Source: Methylobacterium platani (GTDB lineage Bacteria > Pseudomonadota > Alphaproteobacteria > Rhizobiales > Beijerinckiaceae). Taken from it: a stretch of DNA of 64,000 nt. Made by a program: the position numbers and the translations under genes. Below are positions 49,878 to 59,397 of this stretch, one piece after another. The DNA lies in NCBI RefSeq assembly GCF_001653715.1, contig NZ_LWHQ01000047.1:1-64000 (forward strand), read 5' to 3'. The notes beneath the pieces are model-generated. The model searched no databases and was not told the DNA's origin. It saw nothing but the letters and a program-made list of their open reading frames with translations. Numbering within the stretch: the first letter of the stretch is position 1; each line of letters opens with the position of its first letter.

Positions 49878-51233
49878 ATGGCCGATTACTATCCCCTGCT
49901 CGCCCGCGCCCTCGAGGCCCTGCCCGACCGCTCGCCCGACCTGCGCCACACGGTCTACGAGCGCGCCCGCGCGGCGCTGATCGGTCAGCTCCGCTCCCTC
50001 GACCCGCCCCTGTCCGAGGCCGACATCGAGGCCGAGCGCGTCTCCCTCGACCGGGCGATCGCCCGGCTCGAGATCGAGAATGGCGGCCTGCCCGAGCCCG
50101 CGCCCCCCGAGCCGCCCCGCCCGCCGGAGCCGCCGCCCGAGCCGTCGCGGCCGCCCGAGCGGGTGGCGCCGCCGGGCGACAGGCCGGCCGAGCCGCCCCG
50201 CGCCGCCCTTCCCGCGACCCTGCCCGAGCCGTCGCCGGTCGAGCCGCCGGCCCCGCACCACGCCGACGCCTTGCCGGAGGCCGGTCCCCCGGTCGAGCTG
50301 AAGCTGCCGCCGGTGCGCGCCCGCGCGCCGGAGCCGGCCGAGGAGCCGGCGGGCCCGGAGGCCGGCCTCGCCGCGCCGCAGCGCCCGCGCCTCGACGTGG
50401 TGGCGCCGAAGCGCGACCGGTCGCGGCTGGTGCGCAACGGCATCGTCGCGGCGGTGCTGGCGGCGGTCGTCGGCGCCATCGCCTTCACCGCCTGGTCCCT
50501 GCGCGACAACCCCGCCGCCCTGCCGACGGGCTTTGCCGAGAACGGCCCGAACCGGCCGGCCGAGAACCAGGATTCGAAATTCGCCGACCGGGTCGGCGGC
50601 GAGCGGGCGCCGCAAGCCCCCGCTCCGGCGCCCGCGCCCGCCGCCGCCGCGCCGCAGGGCGGCGCCCCGCGCCCGGCGCCGACCTCCGACATCGCGGTGG
50701 CGCAGCGCGGCACCCTCTACGAGGAGAACGGCCCGCAGGGCTCGGCCCCGAAGGCGACCCAGGCCCGGGTGGTCTGGCGCCTCGACGCGATCAATGCCGG
50801 CCAGGGCCAGCCGCTGCAGACCGTGGTGCGCGCCACCGTCGACGTGCCGGATGCGGGCCTGAGCCTCGCCATGGTCCTGCGCCGCAACACCGACGCGACG
50901 CTGCCGGCCTCGCACATCCTCGAACTCACCTTCACCTCGACCGACCCGAACCGCACGGTGCGCGACGTCGGCCTGATCCAGTTCAAGGACGACGAATCTG
51001 GCCGCGGCTCGCCGGTCTCCGGCCTGCCGGTGCCGGTGCGCGACAACCTGTTCCTGATCGGCCTCTCGAATCTCAAGGCCGATATCGAGCGCAACACCGA
51101 CCTCCTGCTCAAGCGCAACTGGATCGACCTGCCGATCCGCTACGCCAACGGCAACCGGGCGATCCTGACCTTCGAGAAGGGCAATGCCGGCGAGAAGGTG
51201 CTGCGCGAGGCGTTCGAGCAGTGGCAGCCGTGA
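49878..51233 (+). CDS. One-TM protein with proline-rich and conserved C-terminal domains, unknown function
   Basis: A 451-residue protein in four parts. A helical N-terminus (about 1-70: ALPDRSPDLRHTVYERARAA, then SEADIEAERVSLDRAIARLE) faces the cytoplasm. A Pro/Glu-rich spacer follows (about 72-178). There is one membrane helix (GIVAAVLAAVVGAIAFTAW, about 188-206). A periplasmic domain (about 280-451) contains VVWRLDAINAGQGQPLQTVV, an ILELTFTSTDPNRTVRDVG block and NRAILTFEKGNAGEKVLREA. Proteins of this type lie next to purA in many Hyphomicrobiales and have no assigned role. A scaffolding or envelope-spanning function is inferred only from topology. Confidence 0.75.
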   Translation: MADYYPLLARALEALPDRSPDLRHTVYERARAALIGQLRSLDPPLSEADIEAERVSLDRAIARLEIENGGLPEPAPPEPPRPPEPPPEPSRPPERVAPPGDRPAEPPRAALPATLPEPSPVEPPAPHHADALPEAGPPVELKLPPVRARAPEPAEEPAGPEAGLAAPQRPRLDVVAPKRDRSRLVRNGIVAAVLAAVVGAIAFTAWSLRDNPAALPTGFAENGPNRPAENQDSKFADRVGGERAPQAPAPAPAPAAAAPQGGAPRPAPTSDIAVAQRGTLYEENGPQGSAPKATQARVVWRLDAINAGQGQPLQTVVRATVDVPDAGLSLAMVLRRNTDATLPASHILELTFTSTDPNRTVRDVGLIQFKDDESGRGSPVSGLPVPVRDNLFLIGLSNLKADIERNTDLLLKRNWIDLPIRYANGNRAILTFEKGNAGEKVLREAFEQWQP

Positions 51234-51337
51234 CGGCGGGCGGCCGATCCCGGGGGGAGGCCTCCCGGCCTCGCCAGATCTCGTTGTGCGCGCCATGACT
51301 TGCCGGTAGAAGCACGTCCCTCATGAAAGGCTGACCG

Positions 51338-53449
51338 GTGGCCGGGGACGTGCACATCCCGTCGCGCGACGAGCTCGAGGCGGAGAATGACCGCCTGCGC
51401 CGCGACCTGACCGCCCTGCGCGCGAGCGAGGAGCGCTTCCGGACGATCCTCGACACGGTCGAGGCGGCGTTCGCGATCGTCGAGGTCAGGTTCGATGCCG
51501 ACGACCGGCCGGTGGATTACCGCTTCCTCGAGGCCAACCCGGCCTTCGAGCGCGAGGCCGGGGTCAACCTGCGCGGCAAGTGGGTGACCGAGTTCGCCCC
51601 GGACCTGGAGCGGTTCTGGTTCGAGACCTACGGCCGCGTCGCCAAGACCCGGGAGCCGGCGACCTTCGAGAGCTACGCCGAGGCGTTCAAGCGCTGGTTC
51701 GACGTCCGGGCCGTCCCGGTCGGCGCCCCCGAGGACCGGCAGATCGCCATCATCTTCAACGACGTGACCGAGCGGCGCACCGCCCAGGACCTCCTGCGCG
51801 CCAGCGAGGCGCTCGCCCGCGAGAACGTCGAGCGCGTGCAGCTGGCGCTCGAGGCCGGGGCGATCATCGGCACCTGGCACTGGGACATCCGCGCCGACCG
51901 CTTCACCGTCGACGAGGGCTTCGCCCGCGCCTTCGGCCTCGATCCGGCGCTCGGCCGGGACGGCATTCCCCTCTCGCTGATCGTCGCGACGGTCCATCCG
52001 GACGACCAGGCGGGCCTCGCCGCGGCGATCGACGAGGTGATCGCGCGGGGCGGCGCCTACGCCCACCAGTACCGGGTGCGCCGCGCGGACGGGCGGTATT
52101 ACTGGATCGAGGCCAACGGCCGCGTCGATCGCGGGCCGGACGGCACGCCGCTGAGCTTCCCCGGCGTGCTCCTCGACGTCGAGGAGCGCCGCGCCGTCGA
52201 GCAGGAGCGCGACCGCGCCATCGCCCAGCTGCGCGCGCTGACCGGCACCCTGGAACAGCGGGTGACGGAGCGGACGGCCGAGCTGATGCAGGCCGAGGAG
52301 CAATTGCGCCAGTCGCAGAAGATGGAGGCGGTGGGCCAGCTCACCGGCGGGCTCGCCCACGACTTCAACAACCTGCTCGCCGGCATCTCGGGCTCGCTCG
52401 AGCTGATGAACGCCCGCATCGGCCAGGGCCGCCTCGGCGAGATCGACAAGTACATGACGGCCGCCCAGGGCGCGGCCCGGCGCGCCGCGGCGCTGACCCA
52501 CCGGCTCCTCGCCTTCTCGCGCCGCCAGACGCTCGACCCGAAGGCCACCGACGTCAACCAGCTCGTCGCCGGTCTGATCGACCTGATCCAGCGCACGGTG
52601 GGACCGAGCGTGCGGATCGACACGGTCTGCCTGCCCGACCTGTGGCCGGCGCTCGTCGACCCGTCGCAGCTCGAGAACGCGCTGCTCAACCTCTGCATCA
52701 ATGCCCGCGACGCGATGCCCGGGGGCGGGCGGATCACGATCGAGACCGGCCACCGCCGGATCGACCGGCAGGCGGCGCAGCGCCAGGACATGCCGGAGGG
52801 GGAGTACCTGTCGCTGTCCGTCTCCGATACCGGCACCGGGATGCCGCCGGAGGTGATCGCCAAGGCCTTCGACCCGTTCTTCACCACGAAGCCGCTGGGC
52901 CAGGGCACGGGCCTGGGCCTGTCGATGATCTACGGCTTCGCCAAGCAGTCCGGCGGGCAGGTGCGGATCCACTCCGAGGAGGGCGAGGGTACCACCGTCA
53001 GCATCTACCTGCCGCGCCATCGCGGCCCGGCGGAGCGCGAGGCCGTGGCGCCGGAGGGCGCCCTGCGCCCCGTCGCCGCCGCCGGCGAGACCGTGCTGAT
53101 CGTCGACGACGAGCCGTCGGTGCGCATGCTGGTCGCCGACGTGCTGGGGGATCTCGGCTACGCGGCCATCGAGGCGGCGGAGGGCGGCGGCGGCCTCGCG
53201 GTCCTGCAATCGGCGGCGCGGATCGACCTGCTGATCACCGATGTCGGCCTGCCCGGCGGCCTGAACGGCCGCCAGCTGGCGGATGCGGCCCGGGTCACGC
53301 GCCCGGACCTCAAGGTGCTGTTCATCACTGGCTTCGCCGAGACCGCGCTCCTGAGCAACGGCCAGCTCGAACCCGGCATGGCCGTGCTGACCAAGCCCTT
53401 CGCGGTCGACGCCCTGGCGGCCCGCATCCGGGAGCTGATCGGGGGGTGA
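51338..53449 (+). CDS. Hybrid sensor histidine kinase/response regulator
   Basis: A 703-residue cytosolic sensor with no membrane helices. After a short coiled coil come two PAS domains (about 25-145 and 165-285), the second with a Y-R-V-R-R-A-D-G PAC pattern. A coiled linker (about 285-330) leads to the HisKA region, where the phosphoacceptor His is in GGLAHDFNNLLAGISG (about 341). The HATPase domain has NLCINARDAM, VSDTGTGM and GTGLGLSM. The C-terminal receiver (about 583-700) has LIVDDEPSV, the phosphoacceptor Asp in LLITDVGLPGG (about 635), and LTKPFAVDA. GTG start. The signal is unknown; PAS domains suggest redox or small-molecule sensing. Confidence 0.92.
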   Translation: MAGDVHIPSRDELEAENDRLRRDLTALRASEERFRTILDTVEAAFAIVEVRFDADDRPVDYRFLEANPAFEREAGVNLRGKWVTEFAPDLERFWFETYGRVAKTREPATFESYAEAFKRWFDVRAVPVGAPEDRQIAIIFNDVTERRTAQDLLRASEALARENVERVQLALEAGAIIGTWHWDIRADRFTVDEGFARAFGLDPALGRDGIPLSLIVATVHPDDQAGLAAAIDEVIARGGAYAHQYRVRRADGRYYWIEANGRVDRGPDGTPLSFPGVLLDVEERRAVEQERDRAIAQLRALTGTLEQRVTERTAELMQAEEQLRQSQKMEAVGQLTGGLAHDFNNLLAGISGSLELMNARIGQGRLGEIDKYMTAAQGAARRAAALTHRLLAFSRRQTLDPKATDVNQLVAGLIDLIQRTVGPSVRIDTVCLPDLWPALVDPSQLENALLNLCINARDAMPGGGRITIETGHRRIDRQAAQRQDMPEGEYLSLSVSDTGTGMPPEVIAKAFDPFFTTKPLGQGTGLGLSMIYGFAKQSGGQVRIHSEEGEGTTVSIYLPRHRGPAEREAVAPEGALRPVAAAGETVLIVDDEPSVRMLVADVLGDLGYAAIEAAEGGGGLAVLQSAARIDLLITDVGLPGGLNGRQLADAARVTRPDLKVLFITGFAETALLSNGQLEPGMAVLTKPFAVDALAARIRELIGG

Positions 53450-53539
53450 CCGGGCTCGCGCCGCGCGGATATCGCGCCGCGTCGTCGGCGAGCCCCCGAC
53501 ATGCCCGCCGGACCGGCGCGGAAGCGGCGCCGGCGCCGC

Positions 53540-55279
53540 TCACGCCGCCCGGACGGTGGCGAGGAAGCGGACGACTTCGGCCGAGAGATGCTCGGACTGG
53601 CGCGACAGCTCGGAGGCGGAGGCCAGCACCTGATGCGCGGCCGCACCGGTATCCTCGGAGGACCGCGCCACACCCGCGATGGTGCCGGTCACCTCGGACG
53701 TGCCGCCGGCCGCCTGCGCTACGTTGCGCACGATCTCCTGCGTGGCCGCCCCCTGCTCCTCGACCGCGGCGGCGATCGAGGTCGCGACGGCGTCAATCTC
53801 CCGGATCCGCCCGGAGATGCCCCCGATGGCACCGACGGCCTGACCGGTCACGCCCTGCACCTGGCCGATGCGCCGGCCGATCTCCTCCGTGGCCCTGGCC
53901 GTCTGCGCGGCGAGTTCCTTCACCTCGGCCGCCACGACGGCGAAGCCCCGGCCGGCCTCGCCGGCCCGCGCCGCCTCGATCGTCGCGTTCAGCGCCAGCA
54001 GGTTGGTCTGGCCGGCGATCGACGAGATCAGGCCGACCATCGCCCCGATCTGCTCGGCGGACTGGCTGAGCTCCTGCACCAGGCGCGAGGTCTGGTCCGC
54101 CTCGGCGACCGCGGCCTGGGCGAGGCCCGCCGAGCCGGCGACCTGCCGGCCGATCTCCTGCACAGCAGCCCCCAGTTCTTCGGCGGCCGCCGCCACCGTG
54201 CCGACATTGACCGCCGCCACCGCGGCGGCCGCCGCGACGGTGCTCGACTGGGCCGCCGTCTCGGCCGCCGTCGCGGTCATTTCCTGCGCCGTCGCCTGCA
54301 GCTCCGTGGCGGAGGACGAGACGATGCCGACGACGCCGCCCACCGCGCGCTCGAATGCGTCGGCCATGTCGCGCATCACCACCTTGCGCTGCTCCTCCGC
54401 GCCGGCCCGGGCCAGGGCCGTTTCCTCCTCGAGGCGGCGCGACCGGATCAAGCTGTCCTTGAACACCCCGAGCGCCACGACGATCGCGCTGATCTCGTTG
54501 CGCCCGCGGCTCTCCGGGATCACCACCGCCAGGTTTCCTGCCGCCATGTCCCGCATCCAGACCGAGATCGGGCGGAGCATCCGGATCGCCGCGACGCTCC
54601 AGGCCGCGACGCCCGCCGCGACCAGGACGGCCAGCAGGCAGAGGCCGAGCATCAGGTAATGGAACTCCGCGGCGACGGTGCGGGTCTCGGCCGTCTGGAT
54701 CCGGTTCTTCGTTTCCTCGAGATCGATGAAGCGGTTGATATGCGCCAGCCACGCGATGAAGGCCGGCCGCGCCTTTCCGATGAGCAGGGCGGTCGCCTCG
54801 GCGAGATCGCCCGCCTGCCTCCTGGCCGCGACGGCCGCGACGAGCGGCATGGTGTGGGCCTCGGCCGCCTTGATGTCGGCCAGGACGGCTCTCTCGTCCG
54901 CGGTCGCGTCGCCCGTCGCCATCATCTCATCGAGCTTGACCGCAGAGGCGGCGTATTGCTGCTCCAGGCGGGCGATGTCGCCGAGATTGGCCTTCAGGTC
55001 GGCCTCGCCCATCAGCACGACGTCGCGCAGGCCGATCGCGCGGTCGTGGACGCTGCCGCGGAAGTTGATGGCGTAGCGCTGCTTGACGCTGTTGACGTCG
55101 TTGACCATCCCCAGGCCTGCTGAGATCTGCCGCATCTCAATGATGCTGAAGCTCGCCAGCGCTATCAGGATAAGGCCGATCACGGCAAATCCCGCGGATA
55201 TTCTTCCGCTTACCCCGAACATCGTCAGCATTCCTATTTTCAATGCCGTCATTTTGTGAAAATAAGATCTATATTCCAA
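53540..55279 (-). CDS. Methyl-accepting chemotaxis protein
   Basis: A 579-residue transmembrane chemoreceptor. TM1 (about 28-48, [20 protein letters not shown]) is followed by a periplasmic four-helix-bundle-like sensor (about 50-205), TM2 (about 208-232) and a HAMP domain. A long coiled-coil signalling domain follows, with the hairpin tip [20 protein letters not shown] (about residue 440). The tip sequence and length are typical of receptors that couple to CheA/CheW. Three in-frame ATG codons (55279, 55252, 55231) could start it; the upstream DNA is AT-rich and none has a strong ribosome site. Its ligand is unknown. Confidence 0.9.
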   Translation of the reverse strand: MEYRSYFHKMTALKIGMLTMFGVSGRISAGFAVIGLILIALASFSIIEMRQISAGLGMVNDVNSVKQRYAINFRGSVHDRAIGLRDVVLMGEADLKANLGDIARLEQQYAASAVKLDEMMATGDATADERAVLADIKAAEAHTMPLVAAVAARRQAGDLAEATALLIGKARPAFIAWLAHINRFIDLEETKNRIQTAETRTVAAEFHYLMLGLCLLAVLVAAGVAAWSVAAIRMLRPISVWMRDMAAGNLAVVIPESRGRNEISAIVVALGVFKDSLIRSRRLEEETALARAGAEEQRKVVMRDMADAFERAVGGVVGIVSSSATELQATAQEMTATAAETAAQSSTVAAAAAVAAVNVGTVAAAAEELGAAVQEIGRQVAGSAGLAQAAVAEADQTSRLVQELSQSAEQIGAMVGLISSIAGQTNLLALNATIEAARAGEAGRGFAVVAAEVKELAAQTARATEEIGRRIGQVQGVTGQAVGAIGGISGRIREIDAVATSIAAAVEEQGAATQEIVRNVAQAAGGTSEVTGTIAGVARSSEDTGAAAHQVLASASELSRQSEHLSAEVVRFLATVRAA

Positions 55280-55745
55280 AAGTTAATTTTTGTATCATTA
55301 CAATGAAATTCGCTTTCATTACCGAGAGGAATGCAGTTATATAGGGAATATTTCCTCCTGTCCGAGCACTCGACACAACCCAAGATCGCATCTGCTTAGA
55401 CAATTGACTTCGGTCGACTGCTTCCGACCCCAGAGCCGGGCCTCGCCCGCGCGCCGGCTCCGGCCCTCCGGCGACGATCGCCCGGAGCTGCCGCCCAGTG
55501 GGCGGGAGAGGCACTCCCCGGCGGCCGCGAGGCGGGAACCGGACCTTGCCGATTCCGGCGGGCGCGGCCGGATCGCAGATCGTGCCCTCTTTCGCGAGTT
55601 CCCGTCCCTGCATCGCGCCGGCAACCGACCCTGCAGGCAACGGTCAGGCTTGACCCAGGCCTCGCTTCCCGTCCCGGTTCGCTGCGGGTATCCCCGCCTG
55701 GATCGAGATCGACCGGAAGGCGGCCTCAGCCCTGGAAACCACCCC
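55280..55745. other. Intergenic region between the chemoreceptor and AEC transporter genes
   Basis: A 466-bp non-coding stretch. The left 100 bp (55280-55400) is distinctly AT-rich and must contain the leftward receptor promoter. The right part is GC-rich, with no recognisable protein in any frame, and should contain the transporter promoter. No repeat was found. Confidence 0.5.
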
Positions 55746-56678
55746 ATGACCGCCGCCGTCCTGCTGGCCCTCCTGCCGATCGTCCTCCTCACCGCCCTCG
55801 GCTTCGGCTTGCGCCGCCGCCGCTTCCTCGCGGAAGCCTTCTGGCCGCAGGCCGAGCGGCTGGGCTACTTCGTGCTGCTGCCGAGCCTGTTCTTCCACAG
55901 CCTCGCCACCGCGCGGGTCGAGGCGGTGCCGGTGGGCGCGCTCGCCCTGACCCTGATTCTGTCGACGCTCGTCGTCGCCGGGCTGGTGATCGCGGTGCGG
56001 CCGCTGCTCCGGGTCGACGGGCCGGCCTTCACCTCGGTGTTCCAGGGCAGCGTGCGGTTCAACAACTACGTCGGCGTCACGCTGGCGGCCGGGCTGTTCG
56101 GCGCGCAGGGCATCGCGCTCGCGGCGATCTGCAACGCGGCGATCGTCCCGACGGTCAACATCCTGTGCGTGCTGGTCTTCGCCCGCCACGGCGCGGCGCG
56201 GCTGACGCCCCGGGGCGTCGCGAGGCAGCTCGCCACCAACCCGCTGATCGTGTCGTCGCTCGCCGGGATGGCGGTCCAGCTCCTCGGCTGGGGCATCCCG
56301 CCGGGGCTTGAGCCGGCCCTGCGCACGCTGGGCGCCGCCTCGCTGCCGATCGGCCTGCTCTGCGTCGGCGCGGCGCTCGAGTTCGCGGGCGCCCGGACCT
56401 GGCTGCGGCCGGTGGCCTCGGCCTCGGTGATGAAGTTCGCCGCGATGCCGGCGGCGACCCTGCTGGTCGCGTCGGGCCTCGGGCTGCACGGGCCGGCGCT
56501 CACCACGGCCCTGCTGTTCCAGGTGCTGCCCACCGCCTCCTCGGCCTACATCCTGGCCCGCCAGCTCGGCGGCGACGCCGCCCTGATGGCCGGCATCACG
56601 GCGGTGCAGACCGTGCTGGCGCTCGTGGCGATGCCCCTGGTGCTGATCGGCCTGTCGGCCCTGGTTCCGATGGGGTGA
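55746..56678 (+). CDS. AEC family transporter (auxin efflux carrier-like)
   Basis: A 310-residue inner-membrane permease with about ten hydrophobic segments in two five-helix halves. The ATG at 55746 opens directly into helix 1 (TAAVLLALLPIVLLTALGFG); a longer frame upstream is not credible. Typical AEC features are GSVRFNNYVGVTLAAGLFGA in the first half and TLGAASLPIGLLCVGAAL plus QVLPTASSAYILARQLGGDA in the second. The family exports or imports organic acids or related anions, but no substrate can be assigned. Confidence 0.87.
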   Translation: MTAAVLLALLPIVLLTALGFGLRRRRFLAEAFWPQAERLGYFVLLPSLFFHSLATARVEAVPVGALALTLILSTLVVAGLVIAVRPLLRVDGPAFTSVFQGSVRFNNYVGVTLAAGLFGAQGIALAAICNAAIVPTVNILCVLVFARHGAARLTPRGVARQLATNPLIVSSLAGMAVQLLGWGIPPGLEPALRTLGAASLPIGLLCVGAALEFAGARTWLRPVASASVMKFAAMPAATLLVASGLGLHGPALTTALLFQVLPTASSAYILARQLGGDAALMAGITAVQTVLALVAMPLVLIGLSALVPMG

Positions 56679-56688
56679 GGGGCCGGCG

Positions 56689-57579
56689 TTACGCCGGCAC
56701 CCCCGCCCGCGGCGCCTCGCGGGTGGCGAGGTTGCGCTTGACCGCGTCCTGCACCTTCTCGAAGGCCCGCACCTCGATCTGCCGCACCCGCTCGCGCGAG
56801 ACGCCGAACTCGCTCGAGAGATCTTCGAGCGTGATCGGGTCGTCGGCGAGCCGCCGCGCCTCGAAGATCCGGCGCTCGCGCGGATTGAGCACGCCGAGCG
56901 CGTCCTTGAGGGCGGCGAGGCGGTTCTGCCCCTCCTCCTCGCGGGCGAGCACGGTCTCCTGGGTCGGGCTGTCGTCGACGAGCCAGTCCTGCCACTCGCC
57001 CTCGCCCTCCTCGCGCAAGGGCGCGTTGAGCGAGGCGTCGCCGCCGAGGCGGCGGTTCATGTCGATCACGTCCTGCTCGGGCACGCCGAGGCGGGTGGCG
57101 ATCTGCTTGACCTGGTCGGGCCGCAGGTCGCCCTCGTCGAGGGCGGAGATGCGGCCCTTGGCCTTGCGCAGGTTGAAGAACAGCTTCTTCTGGTTCGCGG
57201 TGGTGCCCATCTTCACGAGCGACCACGAGCGCAGGATGTATTCTTGAATCGCCGCCTTGATCCACCACATCGCGTAGGTGGCGAGGCGGAAGCCCTTGTC
57301 GGGGTCGAAGCGCTTGACGGCCTGCATCAGGCCGACATTGCCCTCGGACACCACCTCGCCGATCGGCAGGCCGTAGCCGCGATAGCCCATGGCGATCTTG
57401 GCCACGAGCCGCAGGTGGGAGGTCACGAGCTTGTGGGCGGCGTCGCGGTCCCCATGCTCACGCCAGCTCTTGGCGAGCATGTATTCCTCCGTCGGCTCCA
57501 GCATCGGAAACCGGCGGATCTCGTCGAGGTAGCGCGACAGGCCCCCTTCGTTGGCGAGCACGGGAAGTGCAGCAGCCAT
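56689..57579 (-). CDS. rpoH: RNA polymerase heat-shock sigma factor RpoH
   Basis: A 296-residue sigma-32-type factor. Region 2 has LVTSHLRLVAKIAMGYRGYG, the AYA-type FRLATYAMWWIKAAIQEYIL and GNVGLMQAVKRFDP. The RpoH box QKKLFFNLRKAK (about residue 130) is present and distinguishes it from RpoD. Region 4 contains EDLSSEFGVSRERVRQIEVR. It directs heat-shock transcription with core polymerase. It lies downstream of rluD on the same strand, as in many Hyphomicrobiales, but 356 bp away and so with its own promoter. These bacteria often have more than one rpoH paralogue. Confidence 0.94.
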   Translation of the reverse strand: MAAALPVLANEGGLSRYLDEIRRFPMLEPTEEYMLAKSWREHGDRDAAHKLVTSHLRLVAKIAMGYRGYGLPIGEVVSEGNVGLMQAVKRFDPDKGFRLATYAMWWIKAAIQEYILRSWSLVKMGTTANQKKLFFNLRKAKGRISALDEGDLRPDQVKQIATRLGVPEQDVIDMNRRLGGDASLNAPLREEGEGEWQDWLVDDSPTQETVLAREEEGQNRLAALKDALGVLNPRERRIFEARRLADDPITLEDLSSEFGVSRERVRQIEVRAFEKVQDAVKRNLATREAPRAGVPA

Positions 57580-57935
57580 TCCAACCTCCTAGAAGCTCCC
57601 CGCAAGAATGGGCGAGCGCGAACGACCTCCCGTTGGCCGGCCGTTCGATCTGCCACCATAGCAGAGAGCGGCCGAGCCGGGTAGCGACGGGTGTCGCGAC
57701 TAACGCTTGAAGCGCCGTTTGGTGCTGCCGTGGCCGTTTGCCGCGTGCGGTGCCGCACTGACGCAGGGTGAGCGCGCGCCGCCCCTCCCGTCAATGAGAC
57801 GTCCGTCGAAAAGGTTTCGTCCCGCCGTCCCGCCAGTCCAAATAGAAACCGGCTCATACGGCTTCCGGCTTCCGGCTTCGCCCATGCGCGCGGGCTCGTG
57901 ATTCCGTTTCCGGAAGGAATTTTCCGGAAACGGAA
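57580..57935. other. Intergenic region between rpoH and rluD
   Basis: No gene is supported in these 356 bp. They should hold the rpoH promoter and its temperature- or stress-controlled leader. A hairpin repeat at 57899-57938 ends at the rluD side. Confidence 0.5.
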
Positions 57936-57938
57936 TCA
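57899..57938 (-). terminator. 17-bp inverted repeat spanning the rluD stop codon
   Basis: Perfect arms at 57899-57915 and 57922-57938 (core attccgtttccgga) with a 6-base loop. The rluD stop codon (57936-57938) forms the start of the hairpin, so the terminator-like structure begins inside the coding end. No T run follows. Confidence 0.65.
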
Positions 57939-58925
57939 GGGCGTCAGCGCGGCGATCAGCCGGGCCATGTCGGGCGGCGGCGGGCTCTCGAAGCGCAGGG
58001 ATTCGCCGCTGCGGGGGTGGCGGAAGCCGAGGAGCGCCGCGTGCAGGGCCTGGCGGCCAAGCGCCTCGAGGGCCGCCCGCGCCTCCGGCTCCAGCCGGTT
58101 CGCCTTGGTGCGGAAGGCCGCGCCGTAGACCGCGTCGCCGAGCAGCGGATGGCCGCGATGGGCCAGATGCACGCGGATCTGATGGGTGCGCCCGGTCTCG
58201 AGCCGGCAGCGCACGAGGCCGACCGGCTCCTGGCGGCCGAGCACGTCTTCCGTGCTGTAATGGGTGATGGCGTGGCGGCCGCGGCCCTCGCGCACCACGG
58301 CGATCTTCTCGCGGTTGCGCTCCGAGCGGGCGAGCGCCGCGTCGATCGTCCCGGAGGCCGGCTCCGGCACGCCCCAGACCAGGGCCAGGTAGGCCCGCTC
58401 CAGCGGCCCGGTGCGGCCGTGGTCGGCGAATTGCGCCGAGAGGTCCTGGTGGGCGAGGTCGGTCTTGGCCACCACCATCAGGCCGGTCGTGTCCTTGTCG
58501 AGGCGGTGGACGATGCCCGGCCGCGCGACCCCGCCGATGCCCGACAGGCTGGCGCCGCAATGGGCCAGCAGCGCGTTGACGAGCGTGCCGCTGTCGTTGC
58601 CCGCACCCGGATGCACCACGAGCCCCGCCGGCTTGTCGATCACGATCAGGTCGTCGTCCTCGTAGGCCACCGCGAGGTCGCGGGCCTCGGGCTCCGGCTC
58701 GGCCGGGCGCGGGGCCGGCACCGTCACGGCGACGCGCTGGCCCGCGGTCACCTTGGCGGAGGGATCGCCGGCGGGCGCGCCCTCCAGGGTCACCTGCCCC
58801 TCGCGGATCAGCGCCTGCAGGCGGCTGCGCGACAGGTCCGGCCATAGCCGCGCCAGCGCCCGGTCCAGCCGCTCGCTCCCCTCCCCCGGCGGGATCGCTC
58901 CCTCCCGCACCTCAGCCTCGCTCAA
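57936..58925 (-). CDS. rluD: 23S rRNA pseudouridine synthase RluD
   Basis: A 329-residue pseudouridine synthase that modifies the helix 69 loop of 23S rRNA. The N-terminal S4 domain (about 15-80: ERLDRALARLWPDLSRSRLQ) is followed by the catalytic domain, with the active Asp in GIVHRLDKDTTGLMVVAKT (about 142). C-terminal blocks are CRLETGRTHQIRVHLAHRGH and HAALLGFRHPRSGE. Size and motifs fit RluD rather than RluC or RluA. It is upstream of rpoH. Confidence 0.92.
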   Translation of the reverse strand: MSEAEVREGAIPPGEGSERLDRALARLWPDLSRSRLQALIREGQVTLEGAPAGDPSAKVTAGQRVAVTVPAPRPAEPEPEARDLAVAYEDDDLIVIDKPAGLVVHPGAGNDSGTLVNALLAHCGASLSGIGGVARPGIVHRLDKDTTGLMVVAKTDLAHQDLSAQFADHGRTGPLERAYLALVWGVPEPASGTIDAALARSERNREKIAVVREGRGRHAITHYSTEDVLGRQEPVGLVRCRLETGRTHQIRVHLAHRGHPLLGDAVYGAAFRTKANRLEPEARAALEALGRQALHAALLGFRHPRSGESLRFESPPPPDMARLIAALTP

Positions 58926-58978
58926 GCCGCCGCTCCCGCCGCATCATCCGAAAACGCCGCCGGCATACGATTTCGGGC

Positions 58979-59007
58979 TTGTGCCCGTCCAGGCCCGTGG
59001 CTATACA
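58979..59007 (+). promoter_or_regulatory. Promoter of tRNA-Glu
   Basis: -35 TTGTGC (58979-58984) and -10 TATACA (59002-59007) are separated by 17 bp. The -10 box ends 18 bp before the tRNA 5' end, which fits a short precursor leader. Confidence 0.75.
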
Positions 59008-59025
59008 GCCGCCATCCGCCGGCCA

Positions 59026-59101
59026 GCTCCCATCGTCTAGCGGTCTAGGACGTCGCCCTCTCACGGCGAAAACAGGGGTTCGAGTCCCCTTGGGAGCGCC
59101 A
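59026..59101 (+). tRNA. tRNA-Glu (anticodon CTC)
   Basis: The acceptor stem gctccca (59026-59032) pairs with tgggagc (59091-59097). The anticodon loop is ctctcac with CTC at its centre. The T-arm is aggggttcgagtcccct. A G discriminator (59098) is followed by an encoded CCA (59099-59101). It decodes GAG. The fold is canonical, with no intron. Confidence 0.95.
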
Positions 59102-59313
59102 CCGGCCGGAGTTCCTTCCGAAGCTGGATGTCGCAAGTCTTGCCAGATCGTGGCACGCAGCGCGTCGCTTCCCCCCCGATACATTTCTCTCTGCTTGCCG
59201 GCACCGAAGCGGCCTTGCGTCATGCCGTCGATCCGGGTCGCGCGCAGCCTTGAGCCGCGCAGCCTTGGCCGGCTGGCGCCGACCCGAGCGCCGACGGTCG
59301 CCGGGACGAGGTC

Positions 59314-59397
59314 GCCGACGGCGCAACCGGAGCGGCTGCGCCCCGCCCCTCAATGGCCGACGGCGCAACCGGAGCGGCTGCGCCCCGCCCCTCAATG
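59314..59397 (-). repeat. Perfect tandem duplication of 42 bp at the otnC 3' end
   Basis: Units 59314-59355 and 59356-59397 are identical. The right copy holds the otnC stop codon and last base triplet, and the left copy lies just past the gene. It looks like a recent slippage or unequal crossover event. Confidence 0.9.

Noticed and set aside
55290-55745. In-frame 5' extension of the AEC transporter gene
   Set aside because: The extra 152 residues are Arg/Pro-rich with no domain, and the conserved membrane protein begins at the ATG at 55746.
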